From positions 559,164 to 623,163 of the forward strand of contig NZ_NEWK01000002.1 in assembly GCF_002217655.1 (NCBI RefSeq): a stretch of 64,000 nucleotides of DNA, read 5' to 3'. How positions within the stretch are numbered: the stretch's first letter is position 1; every line of letters begins with the position of its first letter. The DNA comes from Geobacillus thermocatenulatus (GTDB lineage Bacteria; Bacillota; Bacilli; Bacillales; Anoxybacillaceae). Of the stretch, positions 8,885-17,057 are shown one piece after another. The notes beneath the pieces were generated by a model that was given only the letters and a program-made list of their open reading frames with translations, did no database searches and had not been told where the DNA came from. Position numbers and translations under genes: made by a program.

Positions 8885-9048
8885 AGATGCAACCAAAACG
8901 TTATATCTTTTCTTTGACAAAAAAAAGCCACTTATCAATGTTTCGACTGTCGAGGGCAAGCCTTTGCTTGCCTTCGTCACGCCTTGGCGTGAAGTCGATC
9001 CAATGCTCAGTAAAAGCTGCAAATGTGAAAACGTTAAATTGCATCTAT
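8881..9048. repeat. Structured repeat, copy B
   Basis: Paralogue of copy A with the same plan: AGATGCAAC start, TTTCGACTGTCG, a local hairpin (GGCAAG/CTTGCC, 8955-8972), the shared loop GTCACGCCTTGGCGTGA, then AGTCGnTCnAATnCTCnGTAAAAG, TGCAAATG and an AAATTGCATCTAT end. It lacks the large inner arm of copy A. The terminal stem uses AACGTT at 8897-8902 and 9030-9035 where copy A has an unrelated but also paired sequence. The boundary TTGCATCTATATAGATGCAA (8873-8892) is a perfect 20-base palindrome shared by both copies. Confidence 0.75.
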
Positions 9049-9138
9049 TAAGGCGGAGGACAAACAGCGATTTCCTTTTGGAGTGAAAAGAAGAACTGCT
9101 TTTGAGGTTTCTCTATGTTAAAACGTATGTTCTGTCAA

Positions 9139-9282
9139 TCACCGGCCTTCGCAGCGCATCCGCTTCTTCCGTTCAAACGCCAAAGCTTGCCTGGTCGCAG
9201 CCGGCACCGCCCCACGCTCGCGAAGGCGCAGATTGGGGCTCCGATCGCCCGCACCAACCGCCTCTTGAAAAAATTCCTTCAT
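9139..9282 (-). CDS. Possible 47-residue protein coupled to ypeQ
   Basis: A small open frame whose ATG overlaps the ypeQ stop codon (ATGA, 9279-9282), the usual sign of translational coupling. The product is very basic, starting MKEFFQEAVGAGDR and ending in FERKKRMRCEGR. I do not recognise it. It could instead be untranslated 3' sequence that is open by chance in GC-rich DNA. No counterpart is known to me in the B. subtilis locus. Confidence 0.3.
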   Translation of the reverse strand: MKEFFQEAVGAGDRSPNLRLRERGAVPAATRQALAFERKKRMRCEGR

Positions 9283-9497
9283 GACCGACGCGGACGCGGC
9301 GGCGCTGATAGAAGCATCTCCCCGTACTGCTGCATTTGTTCCCCAACCGTGCATTGCTGGATGCAAAACGATTGGGCGTACGTTTTGCCGTACTCTTTCC
9401 GGAACGTGCTTTTTAAAAAGCAGCCATCGCAGTACGTTTCCTCCAGCCATGCGATTTGATCCAATATTTCTTTGCGTCGGTTCCGCTTCTTTCCCAT
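9279..9497 (-). CDS. ypeQ: Zinc-finger domain protein, YpeQ-like
   Basis: A 72-residue protein with the family pattern ETYCDGCFLKSTFRKEYGK followed by SFCIQQCTVGEQMQ. It thus has two CxxC or CxxxC cysteine pairs expected to bind zinc. It lies six bases after the ypeP-like RNase H gene and probably shares its transcript, as in B. subtilis. The role is unknown. The C-terminal tail (PPRPRRS) is longer and more basic than I expect for the family. Confidence 0.8.
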   Translation of the reverse strand: MGKKRNRRKEILDQIAWLEETYCDGCFLKSTFRKEYGKTYAQSFCIQQCTVGEQMQQYGEMLLSAPPRPRRS

Positions 9498-9503
9498 ACG
9501 ACC

Positions 9504-10169
9504 TTACCCTTTCCCTGTCAATTCCGTTCGGCTTGTGATGATCTGCCCTTCAAGCGCCTGGCGGGCGAGCGAATCCGCCTCTTTATTTTGTTTGCGCGAA
9601 ATCGGCTCGTACGCCGGTTCGATGTGAAGCTCGCGTATTTTCGCTTCAATGCGGTCAAGCCAGATGTTGAAATCGTCCTCAAAACACGGCCAATCGCCGG
9701 ACAGCTGCTTTAACACGACGTGGGAGTCGCCGCGGAACGTCACCGGCAAATGATGAACGCCAAGTTCCTCGAGCAGCTGCATGACAAACCAAAACGCTGC
9801 ATATTCCGCCTCATTATTGGATTTGATTTCACCAAGCCGGCGGTTGGCGCGCAGCCGATAGTGATGGTCGTTTTGCTTATAGTATACGACCGCGCCGGCG
9901 CCGCCTTGGGACGTCTCATGGTCAAAGCCGCCGTCGAAATACACAACGATCTCATGCGGCTCGCCGGCGATCTCCTCAAGCAGCTTTTGCAGCTCTTTTT
10001 TTGACCACACCGTGCCGTTTCGATCGACGAACTCCACTGTTTTCGTCCGCCCGGTTTTTTCAAAATCATCCGCCAAGGCGAGCGCCTTTTTGGCATCGAC
10101 CCAATCGGAGACAAGAAACGCCTCTTGTTTTTTCGGCGTGATATACGTCCAGTGGATTTGTACGTCCAA
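9504..10169 (-). CDS. ypeP: RNase H-family protein, YpeP-like
   Basis: A 221-residue protein with an N-terminal segment of about 65 residues followed by an RNase HI-type domain. The four acidic active-site residues are visible in YFDGG, NNEAEYAAF, GDSHVVLKQL and NKEADSLA, so the fold should be catalytically competent on RNA:DNA hybrids. A viroplasmin-like N-terminus is possible (TPKKQEAFLVSDWVDAKKA). It is the first gene of the leftward ypeP-ypeQ pair. Activity on real substrates is inferred from the intact residues. Confidence 0.88.
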   Translation of the reverse strand: MDVQIHWTYITPKKQEAFLVSDWVDAKKALALADDFEKTGRTKTVEFVDRNGTVWSKKELQKLLEEIAGEPHEIVVYFDGGFDHETSQGGAGAVVYYKQNDHHYRLRANRRLGEIKSNNEAEYAAFWFVMQLLEELGVHHLPVTFRGDSHVVLKQLSGDWPCFEDDFNIWLDRIEAKIRELHIEPAYEPISRKQNKEADSLARQALEGQIITSRTELTGKG

Positions 10170-10401
10170 CGCATTGTCACCCTTCCGCGTGGCGATGATC
10201 GGAGCTGGTTTTTATTTTACCACACTTGCGCCCTTGTTCATTACCTAATATTATGCGCAAATTCTTCTTGTATCAACCATTTTGCCGCAGGCGCCCATCT
10301 TTTTTCCAAAATATCTATCTTTTTCGGCCTACTTGTGGTACACTAGCGGCTAGCACCCAAAATGAGATGGGGCGCAAGCATATGAAGAGGGAGGATTCGA
10401 A

Positions 10402-11328
10402 TTGAAGCGTCAAACCATAGCCGATCTGAGTCTGCTCATGGTGACGTTCGTCTGGGGGGCGACGTTCGTCGTCGTCCAAAATGCCATCTCGTTTTTGAAG
10501 CCGTTGTCATTTAACGCCGTTCGCTTCAGTTTGGCCGGCTTGTTGCTTCTCACCTGGATCGCTGCCGCTTCCCGCCCACTCTTCGGCCAGTTGTCATGGC
10601 GAGTCATCGGCGCTGGGGCGTGGATGGGGCTATGGCTGTTTTGCGGCTACGCATTCCAAACGATCGGACTGCTTTATACCACTTCCTCGAAAGCCGGCTT
10701 TATTACCGGACTGAGCGTTGTGCTCGTTCCATTGTTTTCCTTTTTGATCTTAAAGCAAAAACCGTCTGTGAATGCGGTGGTTGGAGCGGCACTTGCCGCG
10801 TTCGGCCTGTATTGGCTGACAGGGGGAGCGGAGCTGTCGTTCAATCAGGGCGATTTCTTTGTCTTTCTTTGCGCTGTTTCCTTTGCCATGCACATTATCG
10901 TCACCGGCCGCTATTCCTCTCAGCATTCGACGATGCTGTTGACCATGGTGCAAATTTTTACCGTCGCCGCGCTTTGTTTCCTCTTTGCCTTTTGGTTTGA
11001 AGATGCCGCCGACATGTGGAACATAGCCGTGCTCCGCCGTCCGGAAGTATGGGAGGCGCTCGCTGTGACATCGCTGCTGGCGACGACCGCGGCGTTTCTC
11101 ATCCAAACGGCGGTGCAAAAATATACGACTCCCGCCCATGTCGCGCTGATTTTCGCCATGGAGCCGGTGTTCGCTGCTTTGACCGCCTACCTTTGGGCTG
11201 GAGAGCGGCTGTCGCCATCGGCCTGGCTTGGCGGCGCTGCGATTTTGGCCGGCATGATGTTCGCCGAACTGCCAAGCATGCGCCTCTGGGGCAGACGGTG
11301 GCGGGAAAAGCGGAACATCTCATCGTAG
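10402..11328 (+). CDS. EamA/DMT-family transporter
   Basis: A 308-residue membrane protein with ten predicted helices arranged as two EamA repeats (about residues 8-140 and 150-290). It shows the typical VTFVWGATFVVVQNAI opening and a second-half FAMEPVFAALTAYLWAGE motif. The family exports or imports metabolites such as amino acids; the substrate is not evident. The start is TTG at 10402 behind GGGAGG; no better ATG is in frame nearby. It is a single-gene unit closed by the terminator at 11338-11372. Confidence 0.88.
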   Translation: MKRQTIADLSLLMVTFVWGATFVVVQNAISFLKPLSFNAVRFSLAGLLLLTWIAAASRPLFGQLSWRVIGAGAWMGLWLFCGYAFQTIGLLYTTSSKAGFITGLSVVLVPLFSFLILKQKPSVNAVVGAALAAFGLYWLTGGAELSFNQGDFFVFLCAVSFAMHIIVTGRYSSQHSTMLLTMVQIFTVAALCFLFAFWFEDAADMWNIAVLRRPEVWEALAVTSLLATTAAFLIQTAVQKYTTPAHVALIFAMEPVFAALTAYLWAGERLSPSAWLGGAAILAGMMFAELPSMRLWGRRWREKRNISS

Positions 11329-11337
11329 CGGCGGCAG

Positions 11338-11372
11338 AAGCTGCCCCGCCTAAAAAGCGGGACAGCTTTTTT
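11338..11372 (+). terminator. Terminator of the EamA transporter gene
   Basis: AAGCTGCCCCGC pairs with GCGGGACAGCTT around a short A-rich loop and runs into six T residues. Confidence 0.85.
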
Positions 11373-11431
11373 CTGCTAGGCGCCTCGCTTCCCGCTTATT
11401 CCGATCCGCGTACGCCTCCTCCCTTCACCAC

Positions 11432-11902
11432 TTAAAAGGTTCGCCGGCGGCGGCACGCCCAATGCGAAATTGCGCCAGTCGCCATTCCAAGGAGCGCCCC
11501 GCCGACGACTTCGATCGGCTCGTGCCCGAGTCGGGCGCGCAGCTGCCGCTGTCGTTTGTGATAAACGGTTTGTTTTGGATCTCCTTCTAACTTTTTCACT
11601 TCCTCGGCAAGCTCGTTCAAGCGAAGGGCGAGTTCGCCCGCTTGGCGCCGCACCCCTTGCGCATCGTACATGACGATCAGTCCAAACAACGCGGCCAAGG
11701 CAAAATCGATCGTGCGCACACCTCGCTCGAGGGCGATCAATGTCGCTAAGGCGGAAACACCGGCAGAGTGGGAGCTTGGCATTCCGCCTGTTTCGAAAAA
11801 GAGCCGCCAGTCCCACCGGCCTGTCTCAAGCTGCTTGATCGGAATTTTTAAAAATTGTGCCAGTGCAATCGTCGCGAGCGCCGTTTTTAATCCTTTGTTC
11901 AT
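11432..11902 (-). CDS. yuiD: DUF212 / acid-phosphatase-like membrane protein YuiD
   Basis: A 156-residue membrane protein of the YuiD (DUF212, divergent PAP2) family, starting MNKGLKTALATIALAQ behind AAGGAGAGAG. The family motif GGMPSSHSAGVSALATLIALERG (about residues 39-61) corresponds to the phosphatase SxSH block, followed by VMYDAQGVRRQAGE. Several hydrophobic helices suggest membrane location. Its biochemical function is not settled. It is divergent from sspL, and the 81-base gap holds the sspL promoter. Confidence 0.85.
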   Translation of the reverse strand: MNKGLKTALATIALAQFLKIPIKQLETGRWDWRLFFETGGMPSSHSAGVSALATLIALERGVRTIDFALAALFGLIVMYDAQGVRRQAGELALRLNELAEEVKKLEGDPKQTVYHKRQRQLRARLGHEPIEVVGGALLGMATGAISHWACRRRRTF

Positions 11903-11934
11903 GGTTTCTCTCTCCTTTGTCGGCCGTGCTTTGC

Positions 11935-11963
11935 TTATATTTTCACCCCGATCGGCCATACTA
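11935..11963 (+). promoter_or_regulatory. Sigma-G-type promoter of sspL
   Basis: -10 CATACTA (11957-11963), identical to the forespore sigma-G consensus, with TTATA (11935-11939) 17 bases upstream as a -35 box. It lies 20 bases before the sspL start. Confidence 0.7.
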
Positions 11964-11983
11964 TCCGAGTGGAGGTGAAAACG

Positions 11984-12121
11984 ATGGCGAAAAACGGCGG
12001 CCGAAACCGCGGCACGAAGGCGCCGGGCGTCAACCCGCAAGGCTTTGGCCAAGACGGAACGTTCACCCCGGATCCAAAGAGCAAGCTTGAGAACGCCGCG
12101 AAAAAGCTCAACACCAAATAA
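11984..12121 (+). CDS. sspL: Small acid-soluble spore protein SspL
   Basis: A 45-residue protein (MAKNGGRNRGTKAPGVNPQG start, KLENAAKKLNTK end) matching SspL of B. subtilis in length, the GxxPQG core and the lysine-rich NTK end. Minor spore proteins of this kind are made in the forespore and degraded at germination. GGAGGTG precedes the ATG by seven bases. A consensus sigma-G -10 lies upstream and a strong terminator follows at once. Confidence 0.88.
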   Translation: MAKNGGRNRGTKAPGVNPQGFGQDGTFTPDPKSKLENAAKKLNTK

Positions 12122-12155
12122 AAGCAGGCTTCCCGTATGGAAGCCTGCTTTTTGT
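12121..12155. terminator. Bidirectional terminator between sspL and citB
   Basis: AGCAGGCTTCC and GGAAGCCTGCT (12123-12149) form a perfect 11-bp stem with A residues before and T residues after, so it can end transcripts from both convergent genes. Confidence 0.9.
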
Positions 12156-12157
12156 CG

Positions 12158-14878
12158 TTATTGTTTCACTTTCGCCAATTTTTCGCGCAACACCATTTGC
12201 AAAATGCCGCCGTGGCGATAGTAGTCGATTTCGACTTCGCTGTCAAAACGGACGATCACTTCAAATTCTTTTGTCTCACCCGTATCCGGGTTCGTCGCCG
12301 TCACTTTGACGAGATCGCGAGGTTTGACGTTTTCATCAATGTGGACTTCGAACACTTCTTTGCCCGTCAAGCCGAGCGTCTCCGCATTTTCGCCTTCTTT
12401 GAATTGCAGCGGCAGGACGCCCATCAACACGAGGTTCGAGCGATGGATGCGCTCAAAGCTTTCGGCGATGACCGTTTTGATGCCGAGCAAGAACGTCCCT
12501 TTCGCCGCCCAGTCGCGCGAGCTGCCCATGCCGTAGTCTTTGCCGGCAATGACGACAAGCCCGGTGCCGTCTTGTTTGTATCTCATGCACGCATCGTACA
12601 TCGACATCACTTCGCCGGTCGGCCAGTACGTCGTATAGCCGCCTTCCGTGCCCGGCGCGATTTGGTTGCGGATGCGGATGTTGGCGAACGTGCCGCGCAT
12701 CATCACTTCATGGTTGCCGCGCCGCGAACCGTACGAGTTGAAATCTTTCGGCTCGACGCCTTTCGAGATCAAATATTGGCCTGCCGGCGTGTTTTTGCCG
12801 ATCGACCCAGCTGGCGAAATATGGTCAGTCGTGACCGAATCACCGAACTTGCCGACGACGCGCAAGCCGGTGAGAGGTTCGACTTTGCGCACTTCCGGCG
12901 ACAAGCCTTCAAAGAACGGCGGATTTTGAATGTACGTCGAGTTTTCATCCCATTGGTAGAGCGGCTCGTCCGTCGTTTCGATGGCGTTCCAGCGCGGGTT
13001 GCCGTCGAACACGCGCTCATATTCTTTGCGGAACAGTTCCGGATCGACCGCCCGTTTGACGACGTCTTTCACTTCTTCCATCGACGGCCAAATGTCGCGG
13101 AAATAGACGTCGCTGCCGTCTTTGCCTTTGCCGATCGGCTCGCTAAGCAAGTCAATGTCGACCGTGCCGGCGAGCGCATAGGCCACAACAAGCGGCGGGG
13201 ATGCCAAATAGTTGCCTTTGACAAGCGGGTGGATGCGGCCTTCAAAGTTCCGGTTGCCGGACAGGACGCTTGTCACGAGCAGATCGCTTTCCGCGAGCGC
13301 TTTTTCGAGCTCCGGCGCAAGCGGACCCGAGTTGCCGATGCATGTCGTGCAGCCGTAGCCGACGATGTTGAAGCCGAGCTGTTGGAGATACGGAAGCAAG
13401 CCCGAATCGCGCAAGTAGCCGGTGACGACTTTCGAACCCGGCGCGAGCGACGTTTTCACGTATTTCGGCACTTGCAAGCCTTTTTCGACCGCTTTTTTCG
13501 CCACTAAACCAGCGGCGACAAGCACGTATGGGTTGGACGTGTTCGTACAGCTTGTGATCGCCGCGATGACGACCGCGCCCGTTTTCAATTTCACTTGTTC
13601 GCCGTTTAACTCGACCGTAATTTCCCGATCCAAGTCCGCTTCCGTCAAACCAAAGCCTTGGTTGCCTTGCGGCGCTTTCACCGCGTCGCGGAACGACTGT
13701 TTCATTTTCGAGAGCGGAATCAAGTCTTGCGGCCGTTTCGGGCCAGACAAGTTCGTTTCAATTTCCGACAAGTTGATTTCCACCACATCCGTAAACACCG
13801 GCTCCGGTGCATCCGGCGTGTAGAACAAACCGTTCGCTTTGCAATACGCTTCGACGACTTGAACGTGATGTTCGTCGCGGCCGGTTAAGCGCAAATAGTC
13901 AAGCGCTTCAGCGTCGACCGGGAAGAAGCCGCACGTTGCCCCGTATTCCGGCGCCATGTTGGCAATCGTCGCCCGGTCGGCCAGCGGCAAAGTCGCCACT
14001 CCTGGTCCGAAAAATTCAACGAATTTGCCGACGACGCCTTTTTTCCGGAGCACTTGCGTCACCTTAAGCGCCAAGTCAGTGGCCGTCGCTCCGTCCGGCA
14101 GCTTGCCTGTCAGGCGGACGCCGATGACTTCCGGCACCGGGAAGTACGACGGTTGGCCGAGCATGCCGGCTTCCGCTTCAATGCCGCCGACCCCCCAACC
14201 GAGGACGCCGATGCCGTTGATCATCGTCGTATGCGAGTCCGTGCCGACAAGCGTATCCGGGAACGCTTCGTACTCGCCGTTCTCCCCTTCGACCGCGTGA
14301 ACGACGCTTGCCAAATATTCCAAGTTCACTTGGTGGACGATCCCCGTTGCCGGCGGAACGGCGCGATAGTTGTCAAACGCTTTTTGCGCCCATTTCAAAA
14401 ACTTGTACCGTTCGGCGTTCCGTTTGAATTCCAAATCCATGTTGTACTCGAGCGCATCGTCTGACCCGTAGCGGTCGACTTGCACCGAGTGGTCGATGAC
14501 GAGATCAACCGGAATTTCCGGGTTGATTTCGTACGGATCGCCGCCTAGATCCGCCATCGCTTTGCGCATCGAAGCCAAATCGACGACGGCCGGCACGCCG
14601 GTGAAGTCTTGCAAAATGACGCGCGACGGCTTAAACGGCACGTCGATGTCTTTCATTTCCGGCGTTCCCCATTTCGCCAAGTTTTCGACGTGCTCTTTCG
14701 TGATAACGCGCCCGTCGACTTGGCGAAGCACCGATTCAAGCAATACTTTGATCGAGTACGGCAGGCGGCTCACCTGGCCGATGCCCGCTTCTTCAAGCGC
14801 TTGCAAACGGTAATAATTGTATTTTTTACCGTTGACTTCGAATGAAGAGCGGGCGTTGAACACATCTTGTTTCGCCAT
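12158..14878 (-). CDS. citB: Aconitate hydratase A
   Basis: Aconitase (906 residues) of the TCA cycle interconverts citrate and isocitrate with a [4Fe-4S] cluster. The three cluster cysteines are in SCTNTSNP and [12 protein letters not shown] in the middle of the protein. The swivel domain with the [13 protein letters not shown] and [12 protein letters not shown] segments forms the C-terminal part. The ATG at 14878 is preferred over the GTG at 14896 because AAGTGAAGGGGG lies before it and homologues begin MAKQDVF. It may also act as an iron-responsive RNA-binding protein, as in B. subtilis. Confidence 0.98.
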   Translation of the reverse strand: MAKQDVFNARSSFEVNGKKYNYYRLQALEEAGIGQVSRLPYSIKVLLESVLRQVDGRVITKEHVENLAKWGTPEMKDIDVPFKPSRVILQDFTGVPAVVDLASMRKAMADLGGDPYEINPEIPVDLVIDHSVQVDRYGSDDALEYNMDLEFKRNAERYKFLKWAQKAFDNYRAVPPATGIVHQVNLEYLASVVHAVEGENGEYEAFPDTLVGTDSHTTMINGIGVLGWGVGGIEAEAGMLGQPSYFPVPEVIGVRLTGKLPDGATATDLALKVTQVLRKKGVVGKFVEFFGPGVATLPLADRATIANMAPEYGATCGFFPVDAEALDYLRLTGRDEHHVQVVEAYCKANGLFYTPDAPEPVFTDVVEINLSEIETNLSGPKRPQDLIPLSKMKQSFRDAVKAPQGNQGFGLTEADLDREITVELNGEQVKLKTGAVVIAAITSCTNTSNPYVLVAAGLVAKKAVEKGLQVPKYVKTSLAPGSKVVTGYLRDSGLLPYLQQLGFNIVGYGCTTCIGNSGPLAPELEKALAESDLLVTSVLSGNRNFEGRIHPLVKGNYLASPPLVVAYALAGTVDIDLLSEPIGKGKDGSDVYFRDIWPSMEEVKDVVKRAVDPELFRKEYERVFDGNPRWNAIETTDEPLYQWDENSTYIQNPPFFEGLSPEVRKVEPLTGLRVVGKFGDSVTTDHISPAGSIGKNTPAGQYLISKGVEPKDFNSYGSRRGNHEVMMRGTFANIRIRNQIAPGTEGGYTTYWPTGEVMSMYDACMRYKQDGTGLVVIAGKDYGMGSSRDWAAKGTFLLGIKTVIAESFERIHRSNLVLMGVLPLQFKEGENAETLGLTGKEVFEVHIDENVKPRDLVKVTATNPDTGETKEFEVIVRFDSEVEIDYYRHGGILQMVLREKLAKVKQ

Positions 14879-14907
14879 ATGTATAACCCCCTTCACTTCA
14901 CAATAAT

Positions 14908-14986
14908 ACTATACTATTTTTTCGCACAAAAGTCGAAAAAATAGCATGAATTCTCCCAATCCCCATAAAGTTCGGCACGACTTTAT
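14908..14986 (-). promoter_or_regulatory. citB promoter with CcpC-like dyad
   Basis: Leftward promoter: -35 TTCGAC (14932-14937), an 18-base spacer, -10 TATAGT (14908-14913). Centred about 65 bases upstream of the expected start is a perfect dyad, ATAAAGT-8-ACTTTAT (14965-14986). B. subtilis citB carries a CcpC dyad at about the same distance, so citrate-responsive repression is plausible. The spacing of the ATAA/TTAT halves is wider than the published core. Confidence 0.5.
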
Positions 14987-15071
14987 CTTATTATAGAACA
15001 GCACAAGTTGTAAATAATGATTTCCAGTGTCTCACGGGCTGGCTCTGGCTTCCTTAACGGCGGCAAAAGAG

Positions 15072-15100
15072 GAATAAGGCGGCCGTTTCGTCGCAAACTA
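15072..15100 (+). promoter_or_regulatory. Sigma-G-type promoter of sspO
   Basis: GAATA (15072-15076), a 17-base spacer and CAAACTA (15094-15100), close to the sigma-G consensus CATACTA. It ends 20 bases before the sspO start. Confidence 0.65.
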
Positions 15101-15120
15101 GAAGCGGAGGTGAACAAAAC

Positions 15121-15270
15121 ATGGGCAAACGGAAAGCGAACCACGTCATCCCCGGCATGAACGCTGCGAAAGCGCAAGGGATGGGCGCCGGCTACAATGA
15201 AGAGTTTTCCAATGAACCGCTGACAGAAGCACAGCGCCAAAACAACAAAAAACGAAAAAAGAACCAATAG
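15121..15270 (+). CDS. sspO: Small acid-soluble spore protein SspO
   Basis: A 49-residue protein ([20 protein letters not shown] start, [12 protein letters not shown] end) almost the same as B. subtilis SspO. It is made in the forespore and stored in the spore core. AAGCGGAGGTG precedes the ATG. It lies divergent from citB exactly as in B. subtilis, with sspP downstream, but here a leftward small gene is placed between sspO and sspP. Confidence 0.95.
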   Translation: MGKRKANHVIPGMNAAKAQGMGAGYNEEFSNEPLTEAQRQNNKKRKKNQ

Positions 15271-15310
15271 TGTGGCGGCCATTTCGCCATCCCGGTCTGC
15301 CATAGCAGGC

Positions 15311-15343
15311 AAAAAGGGAATGTCCGCCGTCGGCATTCCCTTA
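15311..15343. terminator. Terminator shared by sspO and the convergent small gene
   Basis: GGGAATGTCCG pairs with CGGCATTCCC (15316-15340) with A residues on the left and T residues on the right. The stem reaches the stop codon of the leftward gene at 15341. Confidence 0.75.
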
Positions 15344-15601
15344 CTCGTTTTGATTCACTTCATTCACAATTGCCTGCAAATCGTTGCGGAATTTTTCGAG
15401 CTGCACGCGCTGCGTTTCCGAGGCCACTTCGAGCGCGTTTTCAATTTGGGCGAACGCCTCGTTTACTTCTTGCCGAAGATGGGCCAGCTGGTGGCCGTAG
15501 TCGGCTTGATCACGCACCAAGTGATCGTGCCATTCTTTCGCTTCCATCGTCGCCTTTTGCGCTGCTTGAAACGCCTCTTGCTTCGTTTTATGGTACACCA
15601 T
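15341..15601 (-). CDS. Small coiled-coil protein, possibly YtzC/DUF2524-like
   Basis: An 86-residue, fully helical, charged protein starting MVYHKTKQEAFQAAQKATME, placed behind GAAGGAGGG. A coiled coil is likely over residues 5-80. Composition and length resemble the DUF2524 (YtzC) proteins of Bacillus, whose role is unknown, but the match is from memory and moderate. It interrupts the sspO-sspP pair on the opposite strand. Confidence 0.6.
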   Translation of the reverse strand: MVYHKTKQEAFQAAQKATMEAKEWHDHLVRDQADYGHQLAHLRQEVNEAFAQIENALEVASETQRVQLEKFRNDLQAIVNEVNQNE

Positions 15602-15674
15602 GGCTCGTCCCTCCTTCGCAGTCATCGCAGTCGCTCACTACTTATCGTTTCAAACCAAGCGCAAATTATGCGCC

Positions 15675-15704
15675 GAATAAGCGAAAACACAACGCCACAT
15701 GCTA
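15675..15704 (+). promoter_or_regulatory. Sigma-G-type promoter of sspP
   Basis: GAATA (15675-15679), an 18-base spacer and CATGCTA (15698-15704), one base from the sigma-G consensus. It lies 22 bases before sspP. Confidence 0.6.
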
Positions 15705-15726
15705 ACGGATAAAGGAGGGACAGGAC

Positions 15727-15873
15727 ATGACGAACAAAAACGACGGCAAAGATATGCGCAAAAACGCCCTGAAAGGCGACAACCCTGGACAGCCGGAGCC
15801 GCTTGACGGTTCGAAAAAAGTGAAAAATCACAATCACACACGGCAAAAGCACAACACAAGCCACGATATGTGA
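15727..15873 (+). CDS. sspP: Small acid-soluble spore protein SspP
   Basis: A 48-residue protein ([17 protein letters not shown] start, [16 protein letters not shown] core, KHNTSHDM end) that matches B. subtilis SspP throughout. Its spore function is minor in B. subtilis. AAAGGAGGG precedes the start by seven bases and a sigma-G-type promoter lies upstream. In B. subtilis cotM and yneK follow; cotM is absent here and its place holds a decayed PTS gene and a LysM hydrolase. Confidence 0.95.
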   Translation: MTNKNDGKDMRKNALKGDNPGQPEPLDGSKKVKNHNHTRQKHNTSHDM

Positions 15874-15983
15874 CGCAAACAAGCGGAGTTTTCCTTCTCC
15901 GTTCAGCCGAGACCGGCGGCAGCCGGGCGGGCTGAACGGCTGGCGCCATTATTTTTACATAATAAAATTATTGTAAAATTAGA

Positions 15984-16020
15984 AAAACGGGCGGCCGCTA
16001 GAACATCCCGTTGCCGCCCG
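15984..16020 (-). terminator. Leftward terminator behind the PTS IIA remnant
   Basis: GGGCGGC (15989-15995) pairs with GCCGCCC (16013-16019); leftward the stem is followed by GTTTTTCT. It is placed to end a transcript that once covered the decayed IIA gene. Confidence 0.6.
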
Positions 16021-16083
16021 CCTTGGGTTCATTCCTGTTGAAGCGAATCATCCTCACCCGGTGAACAAGCCGGCCGACGGCGA

Positions 16084-16216
16084 TTATGATTCGGCTGCTT
16101 GCCGCTTGAGCGCTTCATACAGCTCCACGAATTCAGCGGCTAAATCCTTGACCGTGATCGCCGTCATGAAATGAATGATCTTGGGCATGCACCACAAGAA
16201 GCGTCACCACCGGCTG
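16084..16216 (-). pseudogene. C-terminal remnant of a lactose/cellobiose-type PTS IIA gene
   Basis: Read leftward, one frame gives [11 protein letters not shown] and the next gives [20 protein letters not shown] before a TAA stop at 16084. Together they match the conserved end of the PTS lactose/cellobiose IIA family, where HAQDH carries the phosphorylated histidine region and is followed directly by LMTA. A frame change after HAQDH and the loss of everything before VTLL show the gene is dead. No IIB, IIC or 6-phospho-glycosidase gene is nearby. Confidence 0.75.
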
Positions 16217-16260
16217 CCGCTATGCACAAAACAAAAGAACGAGGCCTTATTCGACCCCGT

Positions 16261-16911
16261 TCATCTCGTGAAGACATGGTGCCCGATGCGAATCGTCACC
16301 GGACGCGACAACATCCATTTGTCTTTTGTGATTTTCGGATTGTAGAAATAAAGCGAGCCGCGGCGATCGTTTGGGAATAAGGCCAACGCCTTGTCGACCG
16401 CCTCGTAATCTTGCCTGGTCGGCTGGATGCGGGTCAATTTCCCCGTTTTGGCTGGGACAAACGCGTATCCAGATTCCGTTTTTTGATAAATGACGCCGCG
16501 CACCGTCTTTGGAAATTCCGGATGTTTGGTGCGGTTTAAAACGACAAGCGCCACTTCCACCTTGCCGGCAAACGGCTCGCTCGAACCGGTCTCCGCTTGC
16601 ACAAGCTGGGCGAGCAGCTTCCGGTCAGCGGCGCTTAATGAGATCGATTTCTTCTTGGCCGGCGCCGAAGCCGACCGCTTCGCCGCAGCCGGCACTTTCA
16701 ATTTCGCGCCGATGCCGATCATATCCGTTTTTAAACCGTTCAGCGATTTTAGTGAAGCCACTGTTGTATGATATTGTTTGGCGATCTTCGACAACGTATC
16801 GCCTTTTTTCACTTGATAGTATGTATACGAGCCAGCCGCTTCCGCCGACAGCCCATGAGAGCTTAACGCCATACAGCAAGTGATCGCGAGCGCTGCAATC
16901 GTCTTTTTCAC
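16261..16911 (-). CDS. LysM cell-wall hydrolase, SleB/YkvT type
   Basis: A secreted protein of about 216 residues with a signal peptide (KKTIAALAITCCMALSS, ending near AEA), one LysM peptidoglycan-binding domain (YQVKKGDTLSKIAKQYHTT) and a C-terminal hydrolase_2 domain. The hydrolase domain carries the AETGSSEPFAGKVEVALVVLNR block of SleB/CwlJ-type lytic enzymes. The GTG at 16911 lies nine bases after GAGGGGG; an ATG at 16929 overlaps that site and is less likely. A WalR box lies 150 bases upstream, so control by the cell-wall stress system WalKR is likely. A role in vegetative wall turnover or germination is possible. Confidence 0.85.
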   Translation of the reverse strand: MKKTIAALAITCCMALSSHGLSAEAAGSYTYYQVKKGDTLSKIAKQYHTTVASLKSLNGLKTDMIGIGAKLKVPAAAKRSASAPAKKKSISLSAADRKLLAQLVQAETGSSEPFAGKVEVALVVLNRTKHPEFPKTVRGVIYQKTESGYAFVPAKTGKLTRIQPTRQDYEAVDKALALFPNDRRGSLYFYNPKITKDKWMLSRPVTIRIGHHVFTR

Positions 16912-17057
16912 TCTGCGCATCCCCCTCATCGTTGCCTTTTGGCTTTTTTCTGTTTACTAGATTAGCAGGCAAAGAAGGGAACGTCACTGTATATATTTTC
17001 CACATAAAGCGGCCGGAGGCTGTCCATCCATTGGCGCTGTAAGGCGGGACAAGCTTT

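Noticed and set aside
8645-9048. CRISPR array
   Set aside because: Only two copies, each with its own long inner hairpins, no short regular spacers and no cas genes.
12137-13507. A 456-codon open frame antisense to aconitase
   Set aside because: It lies entirely inside citB on the opposite strand, has no family motifs and is rich in Arg, Phe, Asp and Ala, as expected from reading high-GC codons backwards.
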